64,000 nucleotides of DNA from NCBI RefSeq assembly GCF_039542055.1, contig NZ_BAABHK010000006.1, forward strand, positions 62,001-126,000, in the 5' to 3' direction. A program made the translations under genes and the position numbers. The notes beneath the pieces were generated by a model. It ran no database searches. It saw only the letters and a program-made list of their open reading frames with translations, and was not told where the DNA came from. Each line of letters begins with the position of its first letter. Position 1 is the first letter of the stretch. Shown here in pieces: positions 31,969 to 41,725 of this stretch. This DNA comes from Actinoallomurus vinaceus. Its GTDB lineage: Bacteria > Actinomycetota > Actinomycetes > Streptosporangiales > Streptosporangiaceae.

Positions 31969-33855
31969 TCACCGGGACGCTGGGGGAGGGGGTGCGAGGG
32001 TGCCCTCGGCGACCCCGTCGGCCAGCAGCTGCGCGAGCTCGGTGCCCATGGCGACGGTGTTCCGCAGGGCCGATTCGAACTCCGTCATCCGGCGGAAGGC
32101 GGCGCCGTACCGCTGCTGGTCGTCCAGCGGCAGGCGGGGCACCTGGGCGCGCCGGATGTCGGCCCGGCCGATCGTCCCGGTCGACTGGACGATCGTCGCG
32201 CGGGCGTTGGCCGAGCTGCGCAGGACACCGGCGACGAAGTACGGGTCGAGGTGCCGGGGATCGACGCGGATCAGGCACAGCTGCGGGCCGAGGAGGGGCC
32301 CGTCGGCCTCGGCGACCCGGACCGCGAAGCGCCGGGCGACCACGGCCACCACGACGTCGCCGGCTTCGATGGGGATCCAGCGGGCGTCGTCGCGGGGGCC
32401 ACTGCCCGTCGGGGCGCGACCCTCGATGACGTCCTCGGCGGTGAGCAGCGGAGGGTCGCCGCCGCCGCCGTCCTCGGTGTCCCCGCGCATCGGCGTGTGG
32501 TGGATCGTGAGGTGCCCCATCCGGGCGAGTTCGGACAGCGGAACGGACCGGGCCTCCGGACGGCCCGCCGCCGGAGGCAGTGCCGGAACGAGACCACCGG
32601 CCTTCTCGAGCGTCGAGGCCAGCCGGTCGTGGGTCTCGGCGAAGCGTTCGGCGATGCGCTCGGACCGGGCGGCGGACACGTGACGGGACGGCGTCAGGTC
32701 GACCTCCTCGTCGAGCAGGTCGATCACGGGGACGGCCCGGCTGACGCCCGCCGCGTCGTGGTCGGGGTCGTCCGCGTGCCGCCGCCACGTGGTGACGACC
32801 GTGTCCGGGTCGGCGCTGTCGATCATGAGGACGGTCGACGGCGGGGTGCCCTCGGGGCGGCGCAGGATCCATAGGTGGTGGGTCGCGGACAGTCCCGCCA
32901 GGGTGCGCAGCGCGCCCTTGCGGAGCAGCTGCGCTCGGATCCGGCGGCCCGATCGGCGGCCGGCCGCGACGGCGGGCATCAGGACGACCGCCCGCCCGCC
33001 TGGCGCGAGGTGGGCGAGCGCGTGCTGCACCCATGCCAGCTCCGGCTCCAGGCGCGGCGGCAGGCCGTACTCCCAGCGCGGGTCCGCGGTGAGCTCCTCG
33101 TGCCCCCACGCGCGCTCGTGGAACGGGGGATCGCAGACGACCACGTCGGCCAGGGCCCCGGGGAAGGCGTCGCGGCGCAGCGAGTCGCCGTCCAGGACGG
33201 TCGCCTCGCCGCCGAGGAGAGTGAGCCGGACGGCGGCCAGCCGGGCGACGTCCCGGTCGGTGTCCTGGCCGAGCAGACGGCGCTGGTCCGGGCCCTCACC
33301 GATCGCGGCGAGGAGGAGGTCGCCGGTGCCGCAGGCCGGGTCGAGGACCGTACGGGCGTCGCCGGCGAGCGCGGCCATCAGGGCGGCTGCCTCCGGGGGA
33401 GTGGTGGAGGCACGACGGGTCTGCGTCTCCCGATAGCGGGTGAAGAGGAACTCGAACGCCTCGACCGCGCCCCGGGCGTCGGCGAGCTCGGCGACCGCCT
33501 GGGCCGTCTCGGTGCTCAGCGGGCCCGCCGGGCGGCCGAGCCTGAGCGCTCCGGTCGTGTGGTGCTCGAGGAGCAGCTCTCCGGCGTCCGCGAGGACCTC
33601 GGCGACCCGCAGATCGTCGCGGGCCTCGGCCCGTAGTTGCTGCCAGACGCGCTCCTCCAGCGGGAGCTCCCGGAGTTTGTGCTGGTCGCGGAGCCAGGCC
33701 TCGATCTCGGCGAGCGCGAAGACGGGGCTGGTGGGGGTGCCTCCCACCGGCTGGGGGAAGTCGGGGTGCCGACGGCGCCAGTTGCTCACGGCCGCCCGTC
33801 CGACCCCGGCCAGCCGGGCGATGTCCGCCGCGCTCACAGTTGCGTCGTCCTGCAC
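31969..33855 (-). CDS. Orphan N6-adenine DNA methylase with specificity-like C-terminus
   Basis: 628 residues from a GTG behind AGGGGA. The N-terminal helix-turn-helix (about 5-55: VSAADIARLAGVGRAAVSNWRRRHPDFPQP) resembles phage-type regulators. The methylase core has motif I DPACGTGDLL at 172-181 and motif IV CDPPF at 241-245 (Asp form of the NPPY motif). The last ~200 residues (IPIEAGDVVVAVVARRFAV and RLPLDDQQRYGAAFRRMTEFESAL) resemble a type I specificity subunit. No restriction subunit is near, so it probably methylates DNA for regulation or protection. This solitary family is common in actinomycetes; its role is not established. Confidence 0.85.
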   Translation of the reverse strand: MQDDATVSAADIARLAGVGRAAVSNWRRRHPDFPQPVGGTPTSPVFALAEIEAWLRDQHKLRELPLEERVWQQLRAEARDDLRVAEVLADAGELLLEHHTTGALRLGRPAGPLSTETAQAVAELADARGAVEAFEFLFTRYRETQTRRASTTPPEAAALMAALAGDARTVLDPACGTGDLLLAAIGEGPDQRRLLGQDTDRDVARLAAVRLTLLGGEATVLDGDSLRRDAFPGALADVVVCDPPFHERAWGHEELTADPRWEYGLPPRLEPELAWVQHALAHLAPGGRAVVLMPAVAAGRRSGRRIRAQLLRKGALRTLAGLSATHHLWILRRPEGTPPSTVLMIDSADPDTVVTTWRRHADDPDHDAAGVSRAVPVIDLLDEEVDLTPSRHVSAARSERIAERFAETHDRLASTLEKAGGLVPALPPAAGRPEARSVPLSELARMGHLTIHHTPMRGDTEDGGGGDPPLLTAEDVIEGRAPTGSGPRDDARWIPIEAGDVVVAVVARRFAVRVAEADGPLLGPQLCLIRVDPRHLDPYFVAGVLRSSANARATIVQSTGTIGRADIRRAQVPRLPLDDQQRYGAAFRRMTEFESALRNTVAMGTELAQLLADGVAEGTLAPPPPASR

Positions 33856-34055
33856 GGTCCGTCGTTCCCCTCACGGTCCCTGAACGCGACCCGGCGCCCC
33901 GGCTGTTGCGTCGCCACGTTACAGCCAAGTGATCGAACAGTCGACCACAACCGTCACAGTTGTTAATCGGATTCACATGTGCTTTTCTTGGCGAGCGCCG
34001 GAACCAGTGAGTGTCCGGTGAGCATGATCAACTACTTCAGCCTTGGAGACCGGAG

Positions 34056-34793
34056 ATGAAGATCCCCCCTGCCCGCCGGATCCGGACCGGCGCGATCCTC
34101 GCCGCGGCCGGCGCCGCCGTTCTCGCCGTCGGCGGCTGCGGCGGCAGCGGTGGTGCCGCGACGCACGACTCGGCCACCGGCTCCAAGGCGCCGGCCGCCC
34201 CGGCCGCGCCGGAGATCCTGAAGGGCTCCGCCCTCAAGGGACTCCTGCTCCCCGCGAGCGCCATGCCGAAGGGCTTCCGGATCGAGGCCGACGGCACCCG
34301 GAACAGCGGCGAGGCCGTCGCGCCCCGCACCAGCGCCCCCGTCCCGGCGAAGAAGGTCTGCGGCGCGCTCGGCCAGACGTCCTGGATCCGCGTCACGGGG
34401 ATCGGCGAGGCCGCGTTCGCGCAGACCGACTTCGGCAACGCCGGCAACACCGAGGAGATCGCACAGGAGATCGACACCTACCACGGCGACGACGCGCGCC
34501 AGGCGATGGCGGAACTGCGGAAGGTCTTCGCCCACTGCGCGACGTTCACCGACAAGTCGAGCGGCGCGACGGCAAAGGTCAAGGTGACGAGCGCGAAGCT
34601 GCACGGCGTGGGCGACGAGGGCGTCAAGGCCGTCGCGACGTCGTCGGCCTGGGACGGCGGCACGACGCTGGCCGCGGTCAGGGTCGGGAACGCGATCGTC
34701 ACCACCCTCTACAGCTCCAGCCACGCCGACAAGGGAGCCGCGGCGGTCACCATGACCGAGCAGGTGGCCAAGAAGGTCAACGCCGCGAGCTGA
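34056..34793 (+). CDS. Lipoprotein of unknown function
   Basis: 245 residues from the ATG at 34056, with GGAG upstream. An N-terminal lipoprotein signal ends in AVGGC, with lipidation expected on Cys near residue 28. An Ala/Pro-rich linker is followed by a domain (about 60-245) with two Cys (KKVCGAL and FAHCATF) and alternating strands (AKVKVTSAKLHGVG, TTLAAVRVGNAIVTTLYS). This resembles the sensor-domain lipoproteins (PknH_C-like) of mycobacteria in layout, but the match is not certain. Divergent from the methylase-kinase pair. Confidence 0.75.
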   Translation: MKIPPARRIRTGAILAAAGAAVLAVGGCGGSGGAATHDSATGSKAPAAPAAPEILKGSALKGLLLPASAMPKGFRIEADGTRNSGEAVAPRTSAPVPAKKVCGALGQTSWIRVTGIGEAAFAQTDFGNAGNTEEIAQEIDTYHGDDARQAMAELRKVFAHCATFTDKSSGATAKVKVTSAKLHGVGDEGVKAVATSSAWDGGTTLAAVRVGNAIVTTLYSSSHADKGAAAVTMTEQVAKKVNAAS

Positions 34794-34908
34794 CCGGCCG
34801 GCTCCGGGGCCGCCCTCGCGTCGCGGCGGGACACGAAGAGCCCCCGCCCCGGTCCTGGTCTCCGGCCGGGCACTTCCCAAGATCATGGCGATCGGGTGAG
34901 GTGGACGG

Positions 34909-35760
34909 GTGAGTCATTCGTCCCCTCTCGCCCCCGCCCTGGCCGTGATCTTCGCAGGAGTCCTCCACGCGATCTGGAACGCCCTCGCCAAGGCGGCCAC
35001 CGACCGCTACGCCGGCTTCGCGCTGATCGGAGTGGCGCAGGGCGGCGCGGGCCTGCTGATGCTGTGCCTGGCCGCCGCGCCCGCCCGCGCCTCCTGGCCG
35101 TGGATCGCGGCCTCGGTCGTCCTGCACGCCGTCTACACCTGGCTGCTCGCGCGCTCGTACGAGCTGGGTGACTTCAACCAGGTGTACCCGCTGGCCCGGG
35201 GCACGGGGCCGCTCATCGTCGCGTTCGTCGCCGCGACCGCGCTGGGCGAGCGGCTGAGCGTCACGCAGCTCGCCGGGGTGGCGGCGGTGTGCGGCGGGCT
35301 GGGGGCGCTGGCGCTCGCCGGGGGCGCGTCGCGCCGGCAGGGGCGCGCCATCGGCGCGGCCGTGCTCACCGGCATCTCGATCGCCGCGTACACCCTGGTC
35401 GACGGCGTGGGCGTGCGGCACGCGGGCACGGCCGTCGGCTACAGCGGCTGGCTGTTCTTCGGCATGGGGCCCGTCGTCGTCGCCTGGGTGGCCGCGGCGC
35501 GCGGCCGGTCGGTGTGGCCCGGGGTGCGGGCCCAGTGGTGGACCGGCCTGCCCGGCGGGCTGATCTCGGTGCTGGGCTACGGCATCGTCGTCTGGGCGCA
35601 GACGCGCGGCGCGCTCGCCGCGGTGGCGGCCCTGCGCGAGACCGGCGTCATCACCGGCGCGATCATCGGCGCCGTCTTCTTCCACGAGCGCATGGGACTG
35701 CCGAGACTGGCGGCCGCGGGCGTCGTCGTCACGGGCGTCGCCCTGATCAACCTGCACTGA
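34909..35760 (+). CDS. EamA family (DMT) transporter
   Basis: 283 residues with ten hydrophobic helices in two homologous halves. The first half carries the DMT signature around ALARSYELGDFNQVYPLARGTGPLIVAF (about 81-108) and the second the matching WAQTRGALAAVAALRETGVITGAIIGAVFFHE (about 228-259). DMT transporters move small metabolites or amino-acid derivatives; the substrate is unknown. Begins at a GTG, preceded by GGTGAGG. No partner gene. Confidence 0.9.
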   Translation: MSHSSPLAPALAVIFAGVLHAIWNALAKAATDRYAGFALIGVAQGGAGLLMLCLAAAPARASWPWIAASVVLHAVYTWLLARSYELGDFNQVYPLARGTGPLIVAFVAATALGERLSVTQLAGVAAVCGGLGALALAGGASRRQGRAIGAAVLTGISIAAYTLVDGVGVRHAGTAVGYSGWLFFGMGPVVVAWVAAARGRSVWPGVRAQWWTGLPGGLISVLGYGIVVWAQTRGALAAVAALRETGVITGAIIGAVFFHERMGLPRLAAAGVVVTGVALINLH

Positions 35761-36094
35761 GAGCGAGCCCGAGCCGTTCCCGGCCGGACGAGCCTCGCCT
35801 CGACAGGGCGCCTCGCGTCGATTTCAGCGTGTTCTTGAATCGCATCCTGATCTTTGCGGCGGGCAGCGCAGCAGCAGCGTTGTGGAAGGTCGCCCGTTCA
35901 GGCGGTGCCCCCTGGTCGGTGGACTCCTTGATGCTCGGCAGTGGGACGCGCTCGCCTGCGCCGGCGAAGTGGAAGGGGGACCAGAAGCGGTCGCCCCACA
36001 GCTACGTGCGAATGTGGCCAGCTCTTGCTTCCCCTGCGAATATGGGTTCGATTTCCCGGCGTGATGACGTAAAGCGATGATATGGTCACGAACT
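35761..36094. other. Region upstream of tnpB; left flank of the insertion
   Basis: About 330 bases without a supported gene. It should hold the left end of the TnpB element. TCAC-GAACT-GTGA just over the tnpB start is a small hairpin. No TnpA (Y1 transposase) or serine recombinase fragment is recognised on either strand, and the exact left boundary could not be set. Confidence 0.4.
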
Positions 36095-37261
36095 GTGAAG
36101 GTCGTGGTGCAGGTCAAGCTGGTGCCGACGCCCGTGCAGGCGGCGGCGCTGAAGCACACCCTGCGCACGGTCAACGAGGCCGCGTGCTGGGTCTCTGGTG
36201 TGGCTTTCGAGCGCGGGGTTCCGCGTGAGTACGAACTGCGTAAACACACCTATGCCCAGCTCAAGGAACGTGGTCTGGGTGCGCAGGTCGCCCAGCATGT
36301 GATCAAGAAGGTTCGGGATGCCTACACCAGCCTGCACGCCAACCTGCGGGCGGGGAACCTGGGGAAGAAGGGTTCCAAGCGCTGGGTCAAGGCCGTCTCC
36401 AAGCCGATCACCTTCCGGCCCCAGGCCGCGCAGCCGTATGACGACCGGTGCCTGTCGTGGCAGTACGACGCCCAGACCGTTTCGATCTGGACGATGGCGG
36501 GCCGGTTGAAGGGCGTGCGCTTCGCCTGCTCACCGAACGCGCTCAAGCAGCTCACCGCCCACCGCAAGGGTGAGGCGGATCTGGTCGAACGCGATGGCGT
36601 GTTCTTCCTGATCGCAACGTGTGAGGTGCCCGAGGCCGAGACTCGTGAGCCGGGCACCTTTATCGGGGTGGATTTGGGCATCGTCAACATCGCCACCACC
36701 TCCACCGGCCACCGGGCCGCCGGACGCAACCTCAACCGCTACCGCAAGCGGCAACTCGCGTTGCGGGCCAAGCTGCAGAAGAAGGGCACCAAGTCCGCCA
36801 AACGCCTGTTGGCCAAGCAGCGCCGGAAGGAATCGCGGCGCGCTAAAGACATCAACCATTGTGTTTCCAAGACGATCGTGACCGAGGCTGAACGCACCGG
36901 ACGCGGAATCTCCCTCGAAGACTTGACGGGGATTCGTGACCGGGTACGGCTCCGCAAGCCCCAACGGGTCGCCCTGCACACCTGGGCCTTCGCCCAGCTC
37001 GCGGACTTCATCGTCTACAAGGCACGCCGGGTCGGTGTGCCTGTCGTGTTCGTCGACCCCGCGTACTCCTCCAGGCAGTGCGCCGAGTGCGGGCACATCG
37101 ACCGGCTCAACCGGGTGTCTCAAGCATTGTTCATCTGCCGGGGTTGCGGCGTCGTTGCGCACGCGGACCGGAATGCTTCCCGTGTTCTGGCTCGAAGGGG
37201 CCAGGACGCGTGGGATGCGGGGCGGACGTCACACGTCCCGGCCACCAGCCCACGACGCTGA
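36095..37261 (+). CDS. tnpB: TnpB, RNA-guided endonuclease of IS200/IS605 type
   Basis: 388 residues from the GTG at 36095 (MKVVVQVKLVPTPVQ); an ATG six codons earlier is possible. The RuvC-like catalytic residues are all present: Asp in GVDLGIVNIAT near residue 194, Glu in ISLEDLTGIRDRVR near 273, and Asp in GVVAHADRNASRVLA near 357. A zinc-ribbon (CAECG, then CRGCG 22 residues on) lies between the last two. Nothing is broken, so it may be an active RNA-guided nuclease that cuts next to a short target-adjacent motif. No partner transposase is present. Confidence 0.93.
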   Translation: MKVVVQVKLVPTPVQAAALKHTLRTVNEAACWVSGVAFERGVPREYELRKHTYAQLKERGLGAQVAQHVIKKVRDAYTSLHANLRAGNLGKKGSKRWVKAVSKPITFRPQAAQPYDDRCLSWQYDAQTVSIWTMAGRLKGVRFACSPNALKQLTAHRKGEADLVERDGVFFLIATCEVPEAETREPGTFIGVDLGIVNIATTSTGHRAAGRNLNRYRKRQLALRAKLQKKGTKSAKRLLAKQRRKESRRAKDINHCVSKTIVTEAERTGRGISLEDLTGIRDRVRLRKPQRVALHTWAFAQLADFIVYKARRVGVPVVFVDPAYSSRQCAECGHIDRLNRVSQALFICRGCGVVAHADRNASRVLARRGQDAWDAGRTSHVPATSPRR

Positions 37262-37341
37262 TGGCCAAGATGCGGCGGATCACCTCACAGCCAGTGAGGC
37301 TCTAGCCGCACGCTCGGTCCCTTCCGGACCGAGAAGCTGAC
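36095..37341 (+). mobile_element. TnpB-only IS200/IS605-type element (approximate limits)
   Basis: Defined by the intact tnpB gene and the hairpin-rich right end. There is no tnpA, so it could only be mobilised in trans. The left limit is not known and the right limit is put after the last hairpin. Confidence 0.45.
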
Positions 37342-37345
37342 TGAT
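37224..37345 (+). ncRNA. Candidate omega-RNA (TnpB guide RNA scaffold)
   Basis: Three perfect hairpins follow in line: GGACGT-CAC-ACGTCC (37224-37238, inside the end of tnpB), CCTCAC-AGCCA-GTGAGG (37283-37299) and CTCGGTCC-CTTCC-GGACCGAG (37313-37333). The last is followed by AAGCTGAC, and the natural guide would be the flanking DNA just beyond, starting about 37342. The same layout of coding 3' end plus right-end hairpins is known for TnpB omega-RNAs. Confidence 0.5.
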
Positions 37346-37407
37346 TACCCGGATATGAAGATCTAGCGCATCGCCTTGGTGTTCACTTCTGACGACAGTG
37401 GGGCACG

Positions 37408-38436
37408 ATGAGTCTGGCGCACCCGGACCGGATGGCGCGCGAGCTGTACGCGGCGGCGAGGCAGGGGGCCACCAGCAACGAGCTGGGGGAGGCGATCTCC
37501 CGGGCCTTAGGGGCCGTGGCGCACGACGCGGTGCACCTGGCGGGTACGTGTCCGGCGGCGGGGTTCGGGCCCGCGTCGTTCAGTTTCTGGCACGGCGTGG
37601 AAGCCGACTTCGGCCGGGCGCTGCTGCGCGACTACCACGCAGGCCTCCATCCGTGCCCGCCCGAGGACCTCGCCAGGTTGCCGGTTCCCGCGGGCGTGGT
37701 CGGGCCCGGTGACGGTCGGACCCGGCGCCTCTTCGATGCCCACGGAGTCGGGTGCGAGCTGCGGCTCCTGCTGCGGGACTCCTGGGGGACATGGGGAATT
37801 CTGGGGCTGCTGCGCGCCGAGGGAGGCAGACCGTTCGACGGCCGTGACATCGCGCGGGCGGCGCAGGCAGCGCCGGCGCTGGCCAAGGTCGTGCGCGGCT
37901 ATGTCACCGCGGGCCCGCTCACGCCTGCCGGTCCCGCGCCACCGCCCGGCGTGGTCATCCTCGGCCCGGACCACGCGATCCGATCGGCCACCCCTCAGGC
38001 GCACGCGCTGCGAGACCGGCTGGACGGCGACCACACCTCGCCCGATTGGGCCTTCCTCTCGTTCCTGTCCGGTCTGTCGATGCGCGCCCACAGGGCCGGC
38101 AGCACACAACCTGTGCTGGCCTTCGGGCCGGCGGCCAGCTACGGCCGGTGGATGGTGTGCGAGGCGCAACCGCTGGACGGCGACAGTACCGGGGACGTGG
38201 CGGTCATCATCCAGTCCGCGGACGGCGAGCGGCTGCTCCCGCACTTCTGCGACTGGTACGGGATCACTCCCCGCGAACGCCAGGTCGTCACGCACCTGCG
38301 CGACGCGTTGGCGGCCAAGCGCATCGCCCGCCGCCTCGAGATGTCGGTGCACACGGTGAACGACCACCTCAAGGCGGTCTACCGCAAAACCGGCGCCGGC
38401 TCCCGCGACGAACTCCTCGCCGCCATCGCCAACTGA
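37408..38436 (+). CDS. LuxR-type transcriptional regulator
   Basis: 342 residues. The C-terminal ~65 residues are a LuxR helix-turn-helix (ITPRERQVVTHLRDALAAKRIARRLEMSVHTVNDHLKAVYRKTGAGSRDELL). The upstream part has no receiver phospho-site, ATPase motif or clear PAS/GAF signature, though ALRDRLDGDHTSPDWAFLSFLSGL resembles PAS-fold sequence of other stand-alone regulators. It probably binds an unknown small ligand. A strong terminator lies 88 bases behind the stop. The ribosome site is weak. Confidence 0.88.
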   Translation: MSLAHPDRMARELYAAARQGATSNELGEAISRALGAVAHDAVHLAGTCPAAGFGPASFSFWHGVEADFGRALLRDYHAGLHPCPPEDLARLPVPAGVVGPGDGRTRRLFDAHGVGCELRLLLRDSWGTWGILGLLRAEGGRPFDGRDIARAAQAAPALAKVVRGYVTAGPLTPAGPAPPPGVVILGPDHAIRSATPQAHALRDRLDGDHTSPDWAFLSFLSGLSMRAHRAGSTQPVLAFGPAASYGRWMVCEAQPLDGDSTGDVAVIIQSADGERLLPHFCDWYGITPRERQVVTHLRDALAAKRIARRLEMSVHTVNDHLKAVYRKTGAGSRDELLAAIAN

Positions 38437-38523
38437 CGGCATCGGCACGCAGGAACGGCACGGTCGCCCCGGGCGACGGCCGCCCGCACCCATACGATTC
38501 GCACTCTTATGACGGCGTCCTGA

Positions 38524-38560
38524 CGCGAGCCGCCCGCGCACCGCGGGCGGCTCGCGTTTG
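38524..38560 (+). terminator. Strong Rho-independent terminator behind luxR-type gene
   Basis: A perfect 15-bp stem (38524-38538 with 38542-38556) around CAC, all G/C except two A-T pairs, followed by TTTG. It shields the padR-ABC operon from upstream transcription. Confidence 0.85.
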
Positions 38561-38579
38561 ACGCCCCCTATGGCTAGCC

Positions 38580-38597
38580 GTTATCTATAGGGATAAC
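38580..38597. promoter_or_regulatory. Probable PadR operator
   Basis: GTTATC-TATAGG-GATAAC, 18 bases before the padR GTG. CCGTTA also occurs on both sides as a direct repeat. The site would allow autoregulation of the padR-ABC operon. Confidence 0.65.
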
Positions 38598-38615
38598 CGT
38601 TAGAGGTGATCACTC

Positions 38616-39122
38616 GTGCAGGACGTCGTGCTGGCACTGCTGGCCAAGGAGCCCTCCCACGGCTACGAGCTGCGGGCCCGGCTGCAGGATGCGCTCGGCC
38701 CGATGGGGGACGCGCTCAACGCCGGGCAGGTCTACGTCACCCTTTCCCGGCTGGAGAAGTCCGGGCTGGTGTCCGTCGAGCACGTCGGCCAGGCCCACCG
38801 GCCGGACCGGAAGGTGTACGCGCTGACGGCCGAGGGCGGCCGGCGCGTCGACGCCTGGCTCGCGGACCTGACCTGGGGCAAGCCGAGTGAGTTCCACCTG
38901 AAGCTCGTCGCCGCGGCGGCGGCCCGGCTCGCCGACCCGCTGGACCTCGTGGAGGCCCAGCGCCGGGAGCTGCTGCGCCGGCTGGCCGACGTGCAGCGCG
39001 CCGTGCTGAACGAGCCGCACGGCTCGGCGGCGGCGCTGCTCCTCGAAGGCGTGACGCTGCGGCTGGAGGCCGACCTGCGCTGGCTCGACGCGTGCGCCCG
39101 GCACTGGGACCGAAAGGGCTGA
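38616..39122 (+). CDS. PadR family transcriptional regulator
   Basis: 168 residues from a GTG with GAGGTGATC upstream. An N-terminal winged helix (VVLALLAKEPSHGYELRARLQDALG, then NAGQVYVTLSRLEKSGLV) is typical of PadR, and the C-terminal helical domain (FHLKLVAAAAARLADPLDLVEAQRRELLRRLADVQ) is of the PadR-s2 type. It directly precedes an ABC exporter, the usual arrangement in which PadR represses a drug or peptide pump and is released by the substrate. Confidence 0.92.
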   Translation: MQDVVLALLAKEPSHGYELRARLQDALGPMGDALNAGQVYVTLSRLEKSGLVSVEHVGQAHRPDRKVYALTAEGGRRVDAWLADLTWGKPSEFHLKLVAAAAARLADPLDLVEAQRRELLRRLADVQRAVLNEPHGSAAALLLEGVTLRLEADLRWLDACARHWDRKG

Positions 39123-39124
39123 CC

Positions 39125-39849
<725 letters not shown>

Positions 39850-39850
<1 letters not shown>

Positions 39851-41586
39851 TGAGCGTGCTCACCGTGATGATCCGCCTGGCCCTGCGCGACCTGCGCCGC
39901 CGCCGCGGCGAGGCGTTCCTGCTGCTGGTCGCCCTCGCGGCGACCACGACGACGCTCACCGTCGGACTCACGGTGGGAGGGGCGGCCGACCGGCCCTGGG
40001 ACCGTACGCGCGCCGCGACCGCCGGACCCGACGCGGTCGCCACGGCGCCCCGGTCCGCCGACCTGGCCGCGCTCGCGCACGCGCCCGGCGTCACCGGGAC
40101 GGCCGGCCCGTACGCCATGGTCGCCGTCGAGGACCTGCGCGTCCGGGACGTGCGCGTCGCGGCGGTCGTGCAGGGACGCGACACCGCCGCCGGGCCGATC
40201 GACCGGCCGCGGCTCACCGCGGGCGGCTGGGCCCGGCGCGGCGGCGTCGTCGTCGAACGCGCCTTCGCGCACGCGCTGAACGTACGGCCGGGCGACGAGC
40301 TCACGATCGCCGGCCGTCGGCTCCGCGTCGCGGGCGTCGCCGTCACCGCAGCCCGGGTGCCCTATCCCTCCGCCACGCCCGGCCTGGTCTGGACGGCGCG
40401 GGCCGACCTGAAGGCGCTCGGCAGGCCGGTGACCTCCCAGGTGATGCCGATCCGCCTCGCCGACCCGGCCGCCGCGCCCGCCTTCGCCGCCGCGCACCGG
40501 AACGTGCGCTCCTGGCAGGACATGGGGGCGTACGCCACCGCCGAACTCCACCTGGTGAACCAGGCCCTGGTGACCGGCACCTGGGCGCTGGCGCTGCTGG
40601 CCGTCGCGTTCGTGGCGGTCCTGGTCGGCGGGCGTCTCGCGGACCAGACCCGCCGGGTCGGGCTGCTGAAGGCGGTCGGCGCGACACCCCGGCTGGTCGC
40701 GTTCGTCCTGCTCGCCGAGCACCTGCTGGTGGCCCTCGCTGCGGCGGCCGTCGGGCTCGTCGCCGGCTGGGCGGCGGCCCCGGCGCTGGCCCGGCCGAGC
40801 GCCGGGCTGCTGGACGCCGGCCGCCCGGACCTGACCTTCGGCTCCGCGCTGATCGTGGTCGTCGTGGCCCTCGCCGTGACCGGCGCGGCGACCGTGGTCC
40901 CGGCGATCCGCGGCGCCCGCACCAGCACCGTACGGGCGCTGTCCGGCCCGGCGCGGACGCCCCGGCGTTCGCCTCGCCTGATCGCGCTGTCCGCCCGGCT
41001 CCCGGTGCCGCTCCTGCTGGGCGTACGCCTCGCGGTACGCCGCCCGCGCCGGGCCGTGTTCGCCCTGATCAGTCTGGCGATCACCGCCGCGATGGTCGTC
41101 GCGGCGCTCGCCATGCACGGCGACATCGCCCGGAAGGACGCCCGGACGACCGGGATCATGTTCGTGCCCGGTGTCCCCAACCCGGTGACCGAGCAGGTGA
41201 ACCAGGTCGTGTTCGCGCTCACCGTCGCGCTGCTGGCGCTCGCGGCGGTCAACGCCGTCCTCATCGCCTGGGCGACGTCGCTCGACTCCCGCCGGCCGAC
41301 CGCGCTCGCCCGCGCCCTCGGCGCGACCCCGGGCCAGGTGACCGCCGGACTGTCGGCGGCACAGCTGCTCCCCGCCGCCCTGGCCGGGGCCCTCGGCATC
41401 CCCCTCGGCCTGGCGGTCTATGCCGCGGCCCGGGCGGCCGGCGGCGCGTCGGGCGGCGGCGCGATCCCGTACGCGTCGCTGCCCGCCGTCATCCCGGGAA
41501 CCCTCGTGGCGGTCGCGCTGCTCACCACCCTTCCGGTCCGCATGGCCGGCCGTCGCCCCGTCGCCGAGGCGCTGCGCGCCGAGTGA
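39850..41586 (+). CDS. FtsX-type ABC transporter permease
   Basis: 578 residues. A short helix near 16-40, an extracytoplasmic MacB-PCD-like domain (about 45-225), three helices near 235-340 (including ALAAAAVGLVAGWAAAPAL), then a second set of helices from about 395 to the end. The double FtsX module in one chain is frequent in actinomycete exporters. With the ATPase it should form a pump for a peptide, antibiotic or lipid. Coupled to the upstream gene by TGATG. Confidence 0.92.
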
Positions 41587-41725
41587 CGGCTTTGAGAGAG
41601 GCCCTAGCCGCCCGGTGAGGCGGCCCACGGTCGGCGCGCGAGCCGAGAAGGGCGACGGCACCCGGCCCGCCCGGCAGAACCGCCGCGACGAAGCCCCCGC
41701 ACCGACTGACCGGCAGGAGCAGGGG

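Noticed and set aside
30186..33855. Phage-growth-limitation (Pgl/BREX) system
   Set aside because: A kinase and an adenine methylase are present, but both are too small for PglW and PglX, and no PglZ, PglY or BrxC is near.
31969..33855. Complete type I restriction-modification locus
   Set aside because: Only the methylase with a specificity-like tail is present; no HsdR-like helicase or nuclease is in the window.
35824..36249. 141-codon leftward frame upstream of tnpB, possible tnpA
   Set aside because: No HUH or Tyr motif of a Y1 transposase and no serine-recombinase signature; overlaps the tnpB start.
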